64,000 nt of DNA from Rhodamnia argentea (Eukaryota; Streptophyta; Magnoliopsida; Myrtales; Myrtaceae), in assembly GCF_020921035.1 (NCBI RefSeq), contig NC_063154.1, positions 8,990,001 to 9,054,000 of the forward strand, written 5' to 3'. Positions 1 to 11,592 of this stretch are shown here, in pieces. The translations under genes and the position numbers were made by a program. A model generated the notes under the pieces. The model was not told the DNA's origin. It searched no databases and worked only from the letters and a program-made list of their open reading frames with translations. The number at the start of each line of letters is the position of its first letter. Position 1 is the first letter of the stretch.

Positions 1-2
1 CC

Positions 3-98
3 GCTCCACTGAACTTCGTGGCCATTTCTAAAGAGGACTCGATGTCGACGTATACATCCATTTGCGATTCCGAACTTGGGTCTCCTCGACATCTCTGA
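3..98 (+). CDS. Possible C-terminal end of an upstream gene (partial)
   Basis: A frame open from the window edge reads 31 codons (APLNFVAISKEDSMSTYTSI and on) and stops at TGA 96-98. The codons look protein-like and the downstream DNA looks like a spliced 3' UTR, which is why I list it. I do not recognise the family. It could equally be noncoding; the sequence before base 1 would decide. Confidence 0.22.
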   Translation, partial: APLNFVAISKEDSMSTYTSICDSELGSPRHL

Positions 99-2100
99 AA
101 ACCTGCGATGGTACATCATCTGTCCTAAAATATGCATTTCAAAATTCTGCATCTATGTTCCTTGCCTGGTGTATAGTTATATACTGCAAGTAAGTTAAAA
201 AAAATTTATGCTCCTCTTTTTTTTTCTCTCTATGCATTCTCTTCCTTAAAGACACCCTTGCTTTATCTTTTGTCAGTGTTCTTCTTTTATTATTATCCGT
301 TAGTGCTAACTCATTTAACTAAGCGGGAGATGAGTTCTGGCATTTAATTAGTTTACTGGCTTTTCTATTTTTCAGAAAACCTAAGAAAAGAAACAAGTAG
401 GGGCAATGTGTGGGCGTGTGTGCTGTGTTTTTCATTTGAAAGAACAGTGTTAATTTCATCAGAGTAACAGGAGGTTGGACAATGATTGCCCTTTCAAGTC
501 GAGCTCATCTATGTTTGCACTCACTTGTATATTCGTTAGCTTTGGCAATCTGATGACAACTTGATCACCATTGATGCTACTTATGTTTTGGAGAGAGTTA
601 ATTTGTCAAGTTTCAATTGTTTCTTACCCGATAATTCCCTCTGAAGAACCAGACTCATGGTCCATGAAACATCTTTTCTATTTCCAGGGACGGGTTACTT
701 GTGCTGGAGATTCAGCGGTGACCTTGTGAATAGCGAAGGAAGTGTACACAGTAGCTTACCATGGTACTTTATCAAAGTGACTTCTTCAGTGGTGTTAACT
801 GACGGTTGAGGATGTGAATCAGGTGTTTTTGGTTGCTTGAGATTCTAGCAAGCGAGTTAGGAATTCTGTGGATATGTTGTGGCTTTCTTTTGGTGACTGC
901 AAGTTATTGTCTCATAGATTTTAGGAATATATGGCACATGAAGTAGTGAAAGTTGCATTCCATTTCGGGGGATAATTTTTGTTATTCGGGAGTGTCGAAT
1001 GTACATATATTCATCGTAAGTGTGGTTGATCTTGCTTTTGTTATTGGCTGCTGCATTCTGCTTACTTTGTTAAGCAACGTGGATGGTTCTCTCCTCCTTT
1101 TTTTCCCTCGTTGATGGAAACAGAGGTTTCTTAGGAACATCATGAGCATATTCTTAAATCAAATTTTGGCAGGACACGGAAAAAGCCATTGGATTGGATA
1201 GTTTGCTGCAGTAGCTTTAATGATGTAACTGAAAAACCGAACCGAACCGAACCAATTGATATTTCGGGCATTTTCGGTTCGGTTTGGATAATGGAAAAAT
1301 AACCCTTCTTTTTCCTGGTGCAGGTTAACATACCGGAACTGAAATCCTTAACAAAAATTGAACGTCCTACTTAAAATTCTCTTCTTTCTCAGCCCTCTCA
1401 AAATCACCGTGAATCCTAATCTTCGTCTCTGTTCTCCATTCCGAAAATCGAGAATCCAAACCGAACTGAAACCGAAAATACACCGTAGGGGCTCTATCCC
1501 GCTGATTGTTCACCAGATCTCCAATTATGGTCGTGCTGATATATAGTCATTGATGTTACTAAAGTATTTACACCCAAAGAAGAAAGTTATTAAAGTACTT
1601 CATAAAAAGATGTGAATGCAAAATTGAATGACCATCCAAGATCAGTGAGTGAATGTGAGACTGAAGGGTTTTGAGGGACTCTGTAAAAATACTCCACTCA
1701 ACTGAATTCAACATTTCAGAAAAAAAATAAAAAAAAAAACCTTTGAGGACGTGCTGAATAAGCAAACTCAACCGGCCATGCATTTCTTATGCTCCAAGAG
1801 AAACATTGATCAAAATCGACAAATGGTCCCCGCTAGAAGTTAATTTAAGTTATCGATGACATAAAGACTATCAAATTCAGTAGTATATTATCAACGGCTT
1901 TCAAATTTTACATCGCCTGCCTGGTAATTGCTAGTAAGTTAACAACAAAGTAATGATATTACACCGTCCGTGTTTGTTTGAGTGAAAGGGTTATTCGAGA
2001 ATTTGTTTTGTAAGCTTTTACCCGTTTGTTTTGTCGAAGATGGCGAGTTAACTAAAAACACTTTCTGGTTAACGAAAATATTCATGCACAAAATTAGAAA
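99..2100 (+). other. Possible 3' UTR with an intron, then unassigned intergenic DNA
   Basis: A GTAAGT donor at 190 and a pyrimidine-rich acceptor ending at 687 could delimit an intron in the 3' UTR of the partial gene above. From 1215 to about 1490 there are inverted runs of the units accgaacc and ggttcggtt, typical of degenerate hAT-type MITE debris. The stretch 1560-2100 is AT-rich with no convincing gene. Confidence 0.25.
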
Positions 2101-2107
2101 AGTGAAT

Positions 2108-2260
2108 TATAGGCATGCAGCCTTGCTGATAGAGGGATTGGGTGGGTGGGTGGGTGGGGATACTAATATCATAGGTGCGGGTTCGACTCTTGTGCTTTGT
2201 AAAGAGGTGGAACAAAAATCTGAGAGCAGAGTGTCAGAAATAGGACAAACAATTTTCCGA
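2108..2260 (+). repeat. SINE-like dispersed repeat, copy 1
   Basis: The order of motifs taggcatgcagc, agggattgggtg, actaatatcat and a box B-like gggttcgactc recurs in the same order and orientation at 56462-56590. The internal tRNA box B-like motif suggests a Pol III-derived SINE. Copy 1 also carries a short ggtg expansion. No target duplication or 3' tail was defined. Confidence 0.4.
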
Positions 2261-2452
2261 TCTGAAGTGGTAAAAACACTTTCGGGAATACTCCTCTTGA
2301 ATTTTTTAATATAACATTTTTCATTTTAATATTTTAATATTTTCTCTTTCTTTTTATTTATTTTTCGCTCGGCCGATACCCGGGCCTCGGTTATGGTTGG
2401 TGACCGGCCATTGGCACAGGCCTGCGAGCTTGAGCCTCGCCAGTATCGAATA

Positions 2453-2456
<4 letters not shown>

Positions 2457-2521
<65 letters not shown>
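2457..2521. repeat. (GA)n microsatellite
   Basis: Uninterrupted GA dinucleotides for about 65 bases, downstream of the LRR pseudogene. Confidence 0.95.
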
Positions 2522-2524
<3 letters not shown>

Positions 2525-2716
2525 GGAGATATATATTCATATATTTTACTTACTAAATAACTTGTTATTTGTGGAGTTGGAACTGATCACCTCTAGCAAG
2601 CAATTATCAACATCTATCAACAAACTAAAAGATGAGTATGAGGAATAGCAAATGAGAATCATGAGAGAGAAAGGGAGACATATATTCATATTCCTTTTTA
2701 CTTACTAAATAACTTG

Positions 2717-5223
2717 TTATTTGCGTAGTTGGAATTGAAATGCTCTCTTGAACCAAAGCATGGTAATCATCCTCGCAATCCACAATTTTTCGACAATCCT
2801 ATCCATTGCCCGAAAATAGGAGATCCTCCAAGATCGATTGAAATGTAATATACCGCAGAATCCCATAAATGCCACCGCAAAGCCTGATCCCAATCCCGAG
2901 TAAAACCAATTAATAGCAGAGTCACCTTCATTAGATTCATCTTTGCTTGAATTGCCACTATCTCGTCCGTCCGTATCATTATGCTCATCTCCAGGACAAA
3001 CTTTCAAATGAGAAGCTCCGTGAAGTCCGCCGTTGCCGTGATAGATAGATCGATCATCTAGAGTGCTCAATTCATTGCCCGACGGAACACGACTGGATAA
3101 ATTGTTAAAGGAAAGATCCAACCAGCTTAGAAAGTCCAAACTGGATATCCGGAAGGGATCTGACCGGACAGTCTATTATTGGATAGATCCAGCGATTCTA
3201 ATTGTCTCAAGTCGCCGATATCCGGAGGGATCTCTCCAATGAGCTTGTTTCGAGAGAGGTTCGGATTCTGAAGTCTAGCGAGGCTAGTTGACCCTTCCGG
3301 TATCCGCCCTCTAACTCGTTGCTCGAGAGGTCAATGGAAAATAAATAGGGCAGCGTCTCGGTGAATTCTAGGGTTGTTCCTTTTATATTAACCGCAGTGG
3401 AAACCCCCCACGGCACTCTCGCATATGGACTATCAGTGGAATTGGCCCACATCTGAGAGAAGTCGCTAAAACAACTAGGAATGCCTCCAGAGAAGTTGTT
3501 GTTCGCTATGCTTAAATGCTGGAGATAAGGAAAGATGGCATAGCTGCAAAGGGATGTCCCCGTTTAAGTAATTCCTCCCAAGATCGATCATTGCGAACGA
3601 TCTGGAGTGTCGGCCAAATGGAGGTACTCTACCAGTGAACTGATTGTCGCTGACATCCAGGATTATCGGATCTAGCTTCTGTAAACATCTTGGAAGCCCT
3701 CCATTGAAGCCATTCCCTTGTAGGTCCAGAACTGATAATCGCTCAAGACGGCATAGAGAGTATGGTATCTGACCATTTAACTTCTTGACTCCCAATCGAA
3801 TCGAATAAAAATTTGCATGAGACTTCCTCCAACATTGCAGCAGTCTCCCCGACAGTTGGCTCTTAGAGAGATCGAGATAAAGCAATTTGTCCAACGCGCA
3901 TAATGAATTCGGGATGTCCCACGAAGGTTATTTCCAGAAAGTCTGGCTGACCATAACAATGGCATGCTTTTCCCGACAATTCGGGAAATGTTTCCTCTGA
4001 GCATATTGCCTGCAAGACTTATATTTTCCATGTGAGATAAAACGTCAGGTAGCCAATGGGGAACTTCATCTGAGATGCTGGCACTTGACATGCGGATTAT
4101 CGAAATGTTCCTCTGTGTCTGAAGCCAGTTTGGGAATCTCGATCCCACTTTGCAATTTGACATGGAAATCGTCTGAATTTGGAAAGGAGGAACCCGAGAA
4201 GCAGTGACATTCAGGTTACTTCGCCCACAAACCAAAGCACCGTCTTTGGTGTTCGGAAGCTCCCCACTAAAACCGTTATTCCTCAAGCTTAGTACTTGCA
4301 AGTTGCAGAAAATGCTCATGTTTTTCAAAACTTCACCTTCCAGCCTAATTGAAGAGACATCGAGGAATCTAAGCCTCCCGACTATTTCGAAGGACGACAG
4401 TGGGAAACATGCCTCGGAGATCATTATAGCTTAGATCGAGATGTTCGAGTTTGCTGAAGTTTTGAAGCCAGGGAGGAATAGATGAATTGATGAAGTTTCG
4501 ATTCAGATCAAGGAATCTGAGGGAAGTGTAATTGACACGCAGAGAGGCTGAAGCATCTTCCAAACTACATCCCCTCAATTTCAAAGTTTCCAGGGAGGAA
4601 AGCTTGTTGAGAGGACTTAACCATTCTTTACGGTCAAGAAGGGCGACTCGAGACAGGTCCAAGTACTTCAAGTTAGAAAATGTCGACAGTCACCGGAGGT
4701 TCTCCGATTTCATTAGGGTTAGACTAAGATCCAAGTACTGTAAGCTGGAAAGGTTACCAAGTTGATTGGAAATATTCCCATAAAAGCTTGTCCACGAGAG
4801 GTTGAGATATTCCAATTTCCGAAGAGAAGCTAAGGACTCTGGGATTTTTTGGGGTGTGAAAGTGTTGAAGCTCAGGTCTAGATATTTCAGATGCTTCAGT
4901 TCATATAGAGCAGGATGTCTGTTACCTCCCAGACTGCACTCCACTAAGCCATCGCAGGGATTACGGAGATCAAGCTTCGAGACGTGACCGGTCTTCTCAT
5001 CACATTCGACTCCTTCCCACCGGCAACACCCCTCCCTGGTCCATGACTGCAGACGCCCCGAAGGGTCGGTGAGATCCTGCTTGAACTTGAGAAGAGCTTC
5101 CCTCTCAGCACCAATGCAGCTCGCATTCGTTAAGGCTCTGGTTTGACCGAGTTCCAAGGCTTGAATGACAAAGAGTGCCCGCAAGAGCGTAGGCACCAAG
5201 CTAGTGCAGAAGTAGGCCGCCAT
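2717..5223 (-). pseudogene. LRR receptor-like protein (EIX/Cf type), disrupted
   Basis: The minus strand encodes an almost full-length plant LRR receptor-like protein in pieces. ATG at 5223 opens a hydrophobic leader, then the LRRNT domain ([30 protein letters not shown]), many LRRs (KYLDLS, LDLSYNDLRG, LSLRNNGFSGELP, LDLQGNGFNGGLP), and a C-terminal acidic linker, a transmembrane segment near IDWFYSG-type sequence (2880-2930) and a short cytoplasmic tail without kinase. Such proteins are intronless cell-surface immune receptors that signal through SOBIR1-type kinases. The frame is broken by TGA at 4690-4692, where family members usually have Trp (TGG), and by frameshifts near 4415, 3915, 3535, 3300 and 3150. 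With at least six lesions it cannot yield a receptor. Family assignment is firm; the exact subfamily is not. Confidence 0.9.
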
Positions 5224-5619
5224 TTTTTTTGGTCTAAAATGAACCTAAGAACTTCCATTTACAGTGGATCTTAGTCTCGATTCACAAAACAAATAAGAAG
5301 ACAGTAAAAAAGAGGACACTAACATGTGGAGAAAGACCGCCATGTTCCAGAAATGCCGTCCAAAGCCAGGACAAGCCAATCACCATAGTGCTGCCAAAAG
5401 GGTAACGTTGAAACTGTCTTAGCAAAGAGTACACTTAGCAGGTCGAGGGTCAAATAATTTACAGCTGATTTGCAGACCGATCTTGGCCTTCAATTACTTT
5501 AAGAAGCATGTTGATGGGAAGCCGACCAATCCTTGGCTTTCGAAAGGTCAGCACCAGAAAGTTCAACACCATTGCAGTTCGCCGGTTCATGTAAAATTAT
5601 TATGGGTGAGATACAAAAG

Positions 5620-6066
5620 GTAGTGTAATATGGAAAGGTTGCCGAGTCGAGGAATTGTTTCCATGAGAACCTGCAAAGGGGAGATCCTACTCGTCTCTGG
5701 AGAGGGAGAGGAATTTCTGTACTTATGTGTTGGGGTCTTGGTTCATAATTACGGGGTTCTGCTCTCCGGTGAGTGGGCGGGGGGTCCTAAGGGCCTGGAA
5801 ATAGCGGTCTAGAACGCCAGAGAGCTTTTATAGTTAGAGCCCGTACTTTATTAGTAGTTTGGGCTTAAGCCTATGAGTATCTATTGTTGTACGTATAATA
5901 TTTTTCTCTTGTAATTCATACTTGCAACAAAGAGGTAATGTATTAATTATAGCGGAATTCTCTGCTAGATGTAGCCTTAAAGATGAACCAGGATGGCGTT
6001 TTGTCTCGATTTCTCTTTCTCGCTTTTATTCTTTACTTTGTTGCTGTTGTGCGCCTAATCGTAACA
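5620..6066 (+). mobile_element. LTR-like remnant (probable solo or truncated LTR end)
   Basis: The segment reads like the 3' part of a plant LTR: gggcttaagcct, a transcription-end-like AT stretch, a T-rich run and a terminus gtgcgcctaatcgtaaca. No primer-binding site follows, so it is not a 5' LTR of an intact element. The left border is not defined. Confidence 0.35.
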
Positions 6067-8908
6067 ATACGTGATAAAGTTAGATTCGCTGGTTCAAAAT
6101 TTTACCCGATAATGATGAGTGGAAGTAAACAAGCATGAATAATCAAAACCACTGTGGAAAAGTGATCACATACATGCCTGGAAAAATCTGTCTTCCGCTT
6201 AGAAAGTAACAAATGTGAAATTGGACACACTCTAGAATTTTGTGATTCTATATTCAACCAGCGATCGGTAAGTTTTAAACTGTGTTGGTAAGAAAAATGC
6301 GACTGGTGAACTATTTGACCAGTTAAGTTACTATCGAGATAATAATAATTCTATCTACGTCAACTTCAACCACAGATTATCGATCGCATTGCTGGTAAAA
6401 CACTAAGAAAATAATAATTTTACCACTTGTTTAATGCTATAGTGGATTAAACTAATTTCGAAATTTACAAATGGGCCCGGTTGGCGGTTGGTAAGTTATC
6501 AATGAGATAATGGTTTTGCCACTGTCAATTTCAAAAATAGACTATCAATCGCTTTCAGATTTTACGATATCCGATCGGACAGTTAGCAGTGACCAACAAA
6601 TAGTTATCTTAGTGGTATATGATCCAATTGTAGATTATGAATTGCTTTAATTGTACAATGTTTGTCAAATTAATTGTTAGTAGAGGTAATACTTTGGTGA
6701 GTCCTGCCCACCATCTTTGGGTTGGATTGAGCCAGGCTTTCTCACTAAATGCACTAACCCAAGCTTGCCCAAAAAGTCCTCAGGCCCTTGTGGCTCGGGC
6801 GATGCGGACCTCGACCGGCCACGGGCACAGTCAAGCCAATGGTCGGGATTAACCGTTAATAAGTTACTAACAAAATAATGATTCCATCGCTATGAAGTGT
6901 CACTACATTGTTATCTACTGAAATATTTTACAAGTGGAATAAAAAATTATGTTCCAATGGCAGAAATGAATGCCAATCCATGTCTTGCGTTCCGGTCGTG
7001 GATGAGTATAATACCATAAGATTCCCGTTCTTAAAAATCCGAGCTTTTTCCAATCTGGAAAGCAAACCGAATTCGAGGAATACTCCTTAGGTCCAATTCT
7101 TTAAATGCTTATTTCTTCCGGTTGCTCTACATCATAATTTACTCTTGTAAGATGATCCATACTGTTGGGTCAATCGAATGGTAGCATAACTAGTAAGCTA
7201 GCGACCACTTATGGAGTTTACAAATGCAAAGGTAACTAGTCGTAGGATGAAAATTTTCATTAAATGTGTTTTTTTTAAGGCCAAAATAAAGAATAGGTTG
7301 TTGACTTCCATTTGTTAGAAATTACAGGTAACTTAACATCTATGCGGTTATAATGACACGATCGCTGAGTCAGTCAAACTAGAATTTCGGCTTATGAAGA
7401 TAGACCATGCATCACTTCTACTTAAGCATATACTTGACCTTGTATGACAATGGCAAGAGAAGAAAATGTCTGAAGAACAATGTGTGCAACTAACCTATTA
7501 ATTGTGTTAGAGGAAATTAGGATGTTTCTTTCGATTCCTCATATCTTTCATGATAATGCATTTATGTCCCTTGATGTACGTATCCCTGATTAACTTTAAT
7601 TGATATTATGCTTATCTTGCCACCTTGAATAGTTATTTAATATAGCCTATGAATAACCTCATGTAAACACGGAAAAATATGCCAAGAATTACACAATTAT
7701 ATTGTGCAAGTTGTTCTTAACTTGGTAGCAGAGCTAGAGGAATCTCTAAGCGCACTAGGTGCACATCACATCCGGGGCACACCCCGGTGCATACCTGAGT
7801 GCACAACTGAAGCGCACCCCCAAACCATATCTTGTGCCATTTCCTTTTTTCAGTTACTACTAAAATCCCTATCATCAATCCTGAAAATTGTTTGTCGAGC
7901 TGCATGGGTTCCTGACGGATAAGATGAAGATCTACTTTGCAATGAAGTTCGTCTAGCTACAGAGATCTTCGGAGACGAACGAACGAAAACAAAAGCAAAA
8001 CAAAAAACATCATTTTGTATATGCCAGATACCGGCCATGGCATTTAAGACGGCTAGCCATGACTAGACTGACATGTAAGCATTTTCGACGATCATTGGCC
8101 GGAAGAAATTTCATGCCAAGGTTTGGAACTACATTAAAATAATTGAAAGGCTTAGGACTAACCCATTCAAAGGCCATTGTTGCCCTAAAAACAAACTCAT
8201 CAAGAGAGAATTCATGGGGCCGCTAATATTTAAATCCATTTGAAATCCTCGACTGATTTACTTACATATATAGAGTACTCGGAAAATGCAGGGGTAAACA
8301 TAACTTCAAGTGTTGCTCTGTTGAGTTGCCAGTTGCCATACCATCTTGGTCTGAAGCTAAGAGGCCGAGGATAGTAAAAAGAAAAGCTAAGATTCATCAA
8401 TAACAAAAAGTTTCCAGTCAGATTTAGTCTTGCAATGCTCCAGAAAAATAAAGGATCTGCATCAACCATATGGATACAGCAGAAAGTCAAACATGAAGCT
8501 CTCGTCTACACATAAGTTAATTGAGTGGTAATCGATAATGGTTCATTGGGTTGGATTGGATTTGGCCAGTTGTATACATAGAGTATGGGTTAATCAGGTC
8601 TACCAGATTCAACCTACCTCTACTAAAACGATAAAGAATGGCATCAAAGCAGTGCTTATCTAGCTCTCAATCTCATGACAATAACTGCACAGAGAAACGC
8701 ATCGGACATCATTAGCGACATAAGTATGATCCCTTCTCAGACTAAACAAAGATCCCAGTAGTCCAAGTGCCTCACACCAGCGGTAATCCATTGTACACAC
8801 GTTCATATATCAAGTTAATATCCCCTCATACATTCGAGGCTTAACATCCAGAATCCAAGTTCTTGGTATAAAAAAAAATCTACGTCCATTGTGAAATCTT
8901 GGAACCAT
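6067..8908. other. Intergenic DNA without a recognisable gene
   Basis: AT-rich sequence with weak repeated phrases (ggtaagtt, atcaatgagataatg, ttttacgatatc) around 1830-1960, 6260-6600 and 6850-6900 that look like an old dispersed repeat. The last few hundred bases before 8909 should contain the 3' UTR of the pectinesterase gene on the minus strand. Confidence 0.4.
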
Positions 8909-10881
8909 CTAGGCACAAAATGGTATCCTAATGGCCATTCTCTGAGCAAGCCAAGGATTCCCGGGGTCAGGGTCGATGAAGGTATGCACTAGGAACTGTT
9001 CTGCTTCTTCATCTATCAGTTCTCTGGCCCATGTTACACGTTTTAAGGGACAACTGCCTGGCCCGAAACACCTGCGCTTAATCAGGAACGTAGTAAGTCA
9101 TGGCCATAGTAACATGGGCAAGAGAAGAGATACACGAAAATAGAAGATCATCCATCATAGCATTTACTTGCAATATCGACTAGAATAGTTAGCCAAGAAA
9201 AGGTTGTTGATGTACCACAACAAGACGCACATACCGAGTGTAGACTTGATTTATACTAATGTTCAGTGGATCCAGAATGCATATATTACTTGATTTGATT
9301 GTATCTCTATCTTTTTGCTTCAAAAGTAAAAAGAGCCACAAACATCAGTTCTTTTTGTATGCATCCCACCACATTTCATTGTTCTTATTCCTCAATCAAA
9401 AACAGAAGTATCGCAACACCCCCTCCACTTTAGCCAGAAAAAATGCTATAACCAAGAAGAACAAGCTATAACTGAAATCCACGAAACCTAAATCTGTTAT
9501 CATTCTTTAAATTTATCAACAATTTAGAGGTTCTAAAATAAAGTTCAAGAAATTGGTGGAGTAGGCGAACCAAGATGCTCAGGAATGCTCAGAACATGCA
9601 GGTTTTCCACGAAAATCTCAAGCCACAGCCAAATTATCACAGAAACAAACTCGAATTTTCCATTTAGCAGTGCCCACGGCTCTCCTGGATATGGAATGTG
9701 CATGATACGAAAATCCCCAGATTCCGAAGATAACATACCTGTATTCATAAAAGCAAGCAGTTCTTTCATTCTCAGTTTTTCCCCAATTATTCCAGCCCGC
9801 TTGCTTGATACAAGCATCCATGTATGTGTATGCATATACCACCCTTCCGAAAGGTCCCCATGGTCGTCCCAGATATGTGTATGAAGTTCCTCCATTGCCA
9901 GTGATGACACATCTGCATCAGCTTTGGCAGATTGGTAAAAAGTGCAGCTATTGCTCATCCAACACTGCTCAGATCCATTAACCACCTAGATTTTGATGTT
10001 TTTATTCTCCCACTTGGAATTTATTGGTCTCCTTTACAATTGATATGGGATAAGTGCACAAGCATAATCAAATCCTAAAGCTCTCAAGCAGGGCAATCAA
10101 GTTGCAAAACTTCCAATTAGTGCAATCAAGGACTTTTGTAGCTCTGTTTGATTCGAGTGATAAAAAATGCAGACATGACATTTTTTCATACATTCAAGGA
10201 CAGTGCCGCTAATGTGGTGCCATTAATGAAATGGTAAAAAAAAAAGCCAGATTTTTGGAAAAGAAAATGGGGGGAGAGAAGAGACATCACGTGTCTAGGG
10301 GGAGTTTGAAGGGGCGGCAGTGCCTTCACTTACAAGATCCGTCCACCCCCTCGACCATTGATTAACCCCAATATGAGCAGTCTTCTTTCCAGTACATCGA
10401 TTCAAAAACTTACAGTTCTTCCCAGAACTATAAAAATTGAGCATACTACATTAATTACCTTTCTTCTTCGAATTGGCTCCTCGCCAGCTATTCAATGTCC
10501 TCGCAGCTTTCCCGTTGCCACATTCTAGAGGCATGCTTGAATCACCATTACAATGATGACATGCTTAAATTTTATTGAAAAGGATTCACTCGGATCATTT
10601 GCCAACACCATTACTTGAGAACCGAATAATTTAATCTTCTCTGTGGATACACCCAAAAATACCATAACAGAAAAAAAAAATTTCTCACAAAAATCAAAGC
10701 CTTAAATATGAAAGAACTTTGAAGCCTCAATTCACTAGATTGCAAGCTTCGACAATCAATTCAGCAGCACATAATTAAACTGTCCCCCAAAAAAGAAACT
10801 AACTGTAGAGTGGAATCAAACAGGGTTGACAGACCTCGCCAGTGAAGGCACTGTCAGCCTTTAAACTCCCCCTGGTCATGT

Positions 10882-10915
<34 letters not shown>

Positions 10916-11559
10916 AGTTCTTTTTTTCTTTAAAAAATTCTTCGCCCTTTTTCTTGGTGTGGCAATCACTTGACCCCACATTGGTGCCATATAATCTCCA
11001 AAAACTCAAAAAATTACCACGTCAAGATTTTCCATCACTAAAATTGGACGAAGGTAACGAAATTCCTTGATTGCACTACTTGGACAAAATTTGGAATTGA
11101 TTGCATTCATTTTAGAGTTTTGAGATATGATTACACTTATGCAACAAATTTCAGGACATTTAGTGCACTTATCCCATCAATAATATACAGTTTGTGGAAT
11201 AAAGGGCCGGAAAATTTTTTCCCCAAGGAAGGACAAAAAGTTACCTGATCATACAAGTGCTCTGGTTATGTTTGCGCACTGGCCCCACACAACACCCCAC
11301 CGCCCCCCCCCCCCCCCCCCCCCAAAACCAAAAAAAAAAAAAGGAGAGAGAGAGAGAGAGAGAGAACTAAATACAAGTGCTCTACAATGCTTCTACAATC
11401 AATTACTGCTAGAAAGGTCTAGACATTGGCTTGAAATGCAATTACATAGCAGAAAACACTAATTCATGTTTGATAGCCACAATTAAGTGCACCAAGTATA
11501 GTCTATATTGAACAAAACAAAGAATCTATGGATAGACTCGACTCTCCTTTCAAAAAAAA

Positions 11560-11592
<33 letters not shown>

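Noticed and set aside
1982-2314. 110-codon plus-strand frame
   Set aside because: It spans the SINE-like repeat and AT-rich flanks and has no domain.
2457-2521. GA tract as a regulatory site of the LRR gene
   Set aside because: It lies downstream of a dead gene; only a microsatellite can be supported.
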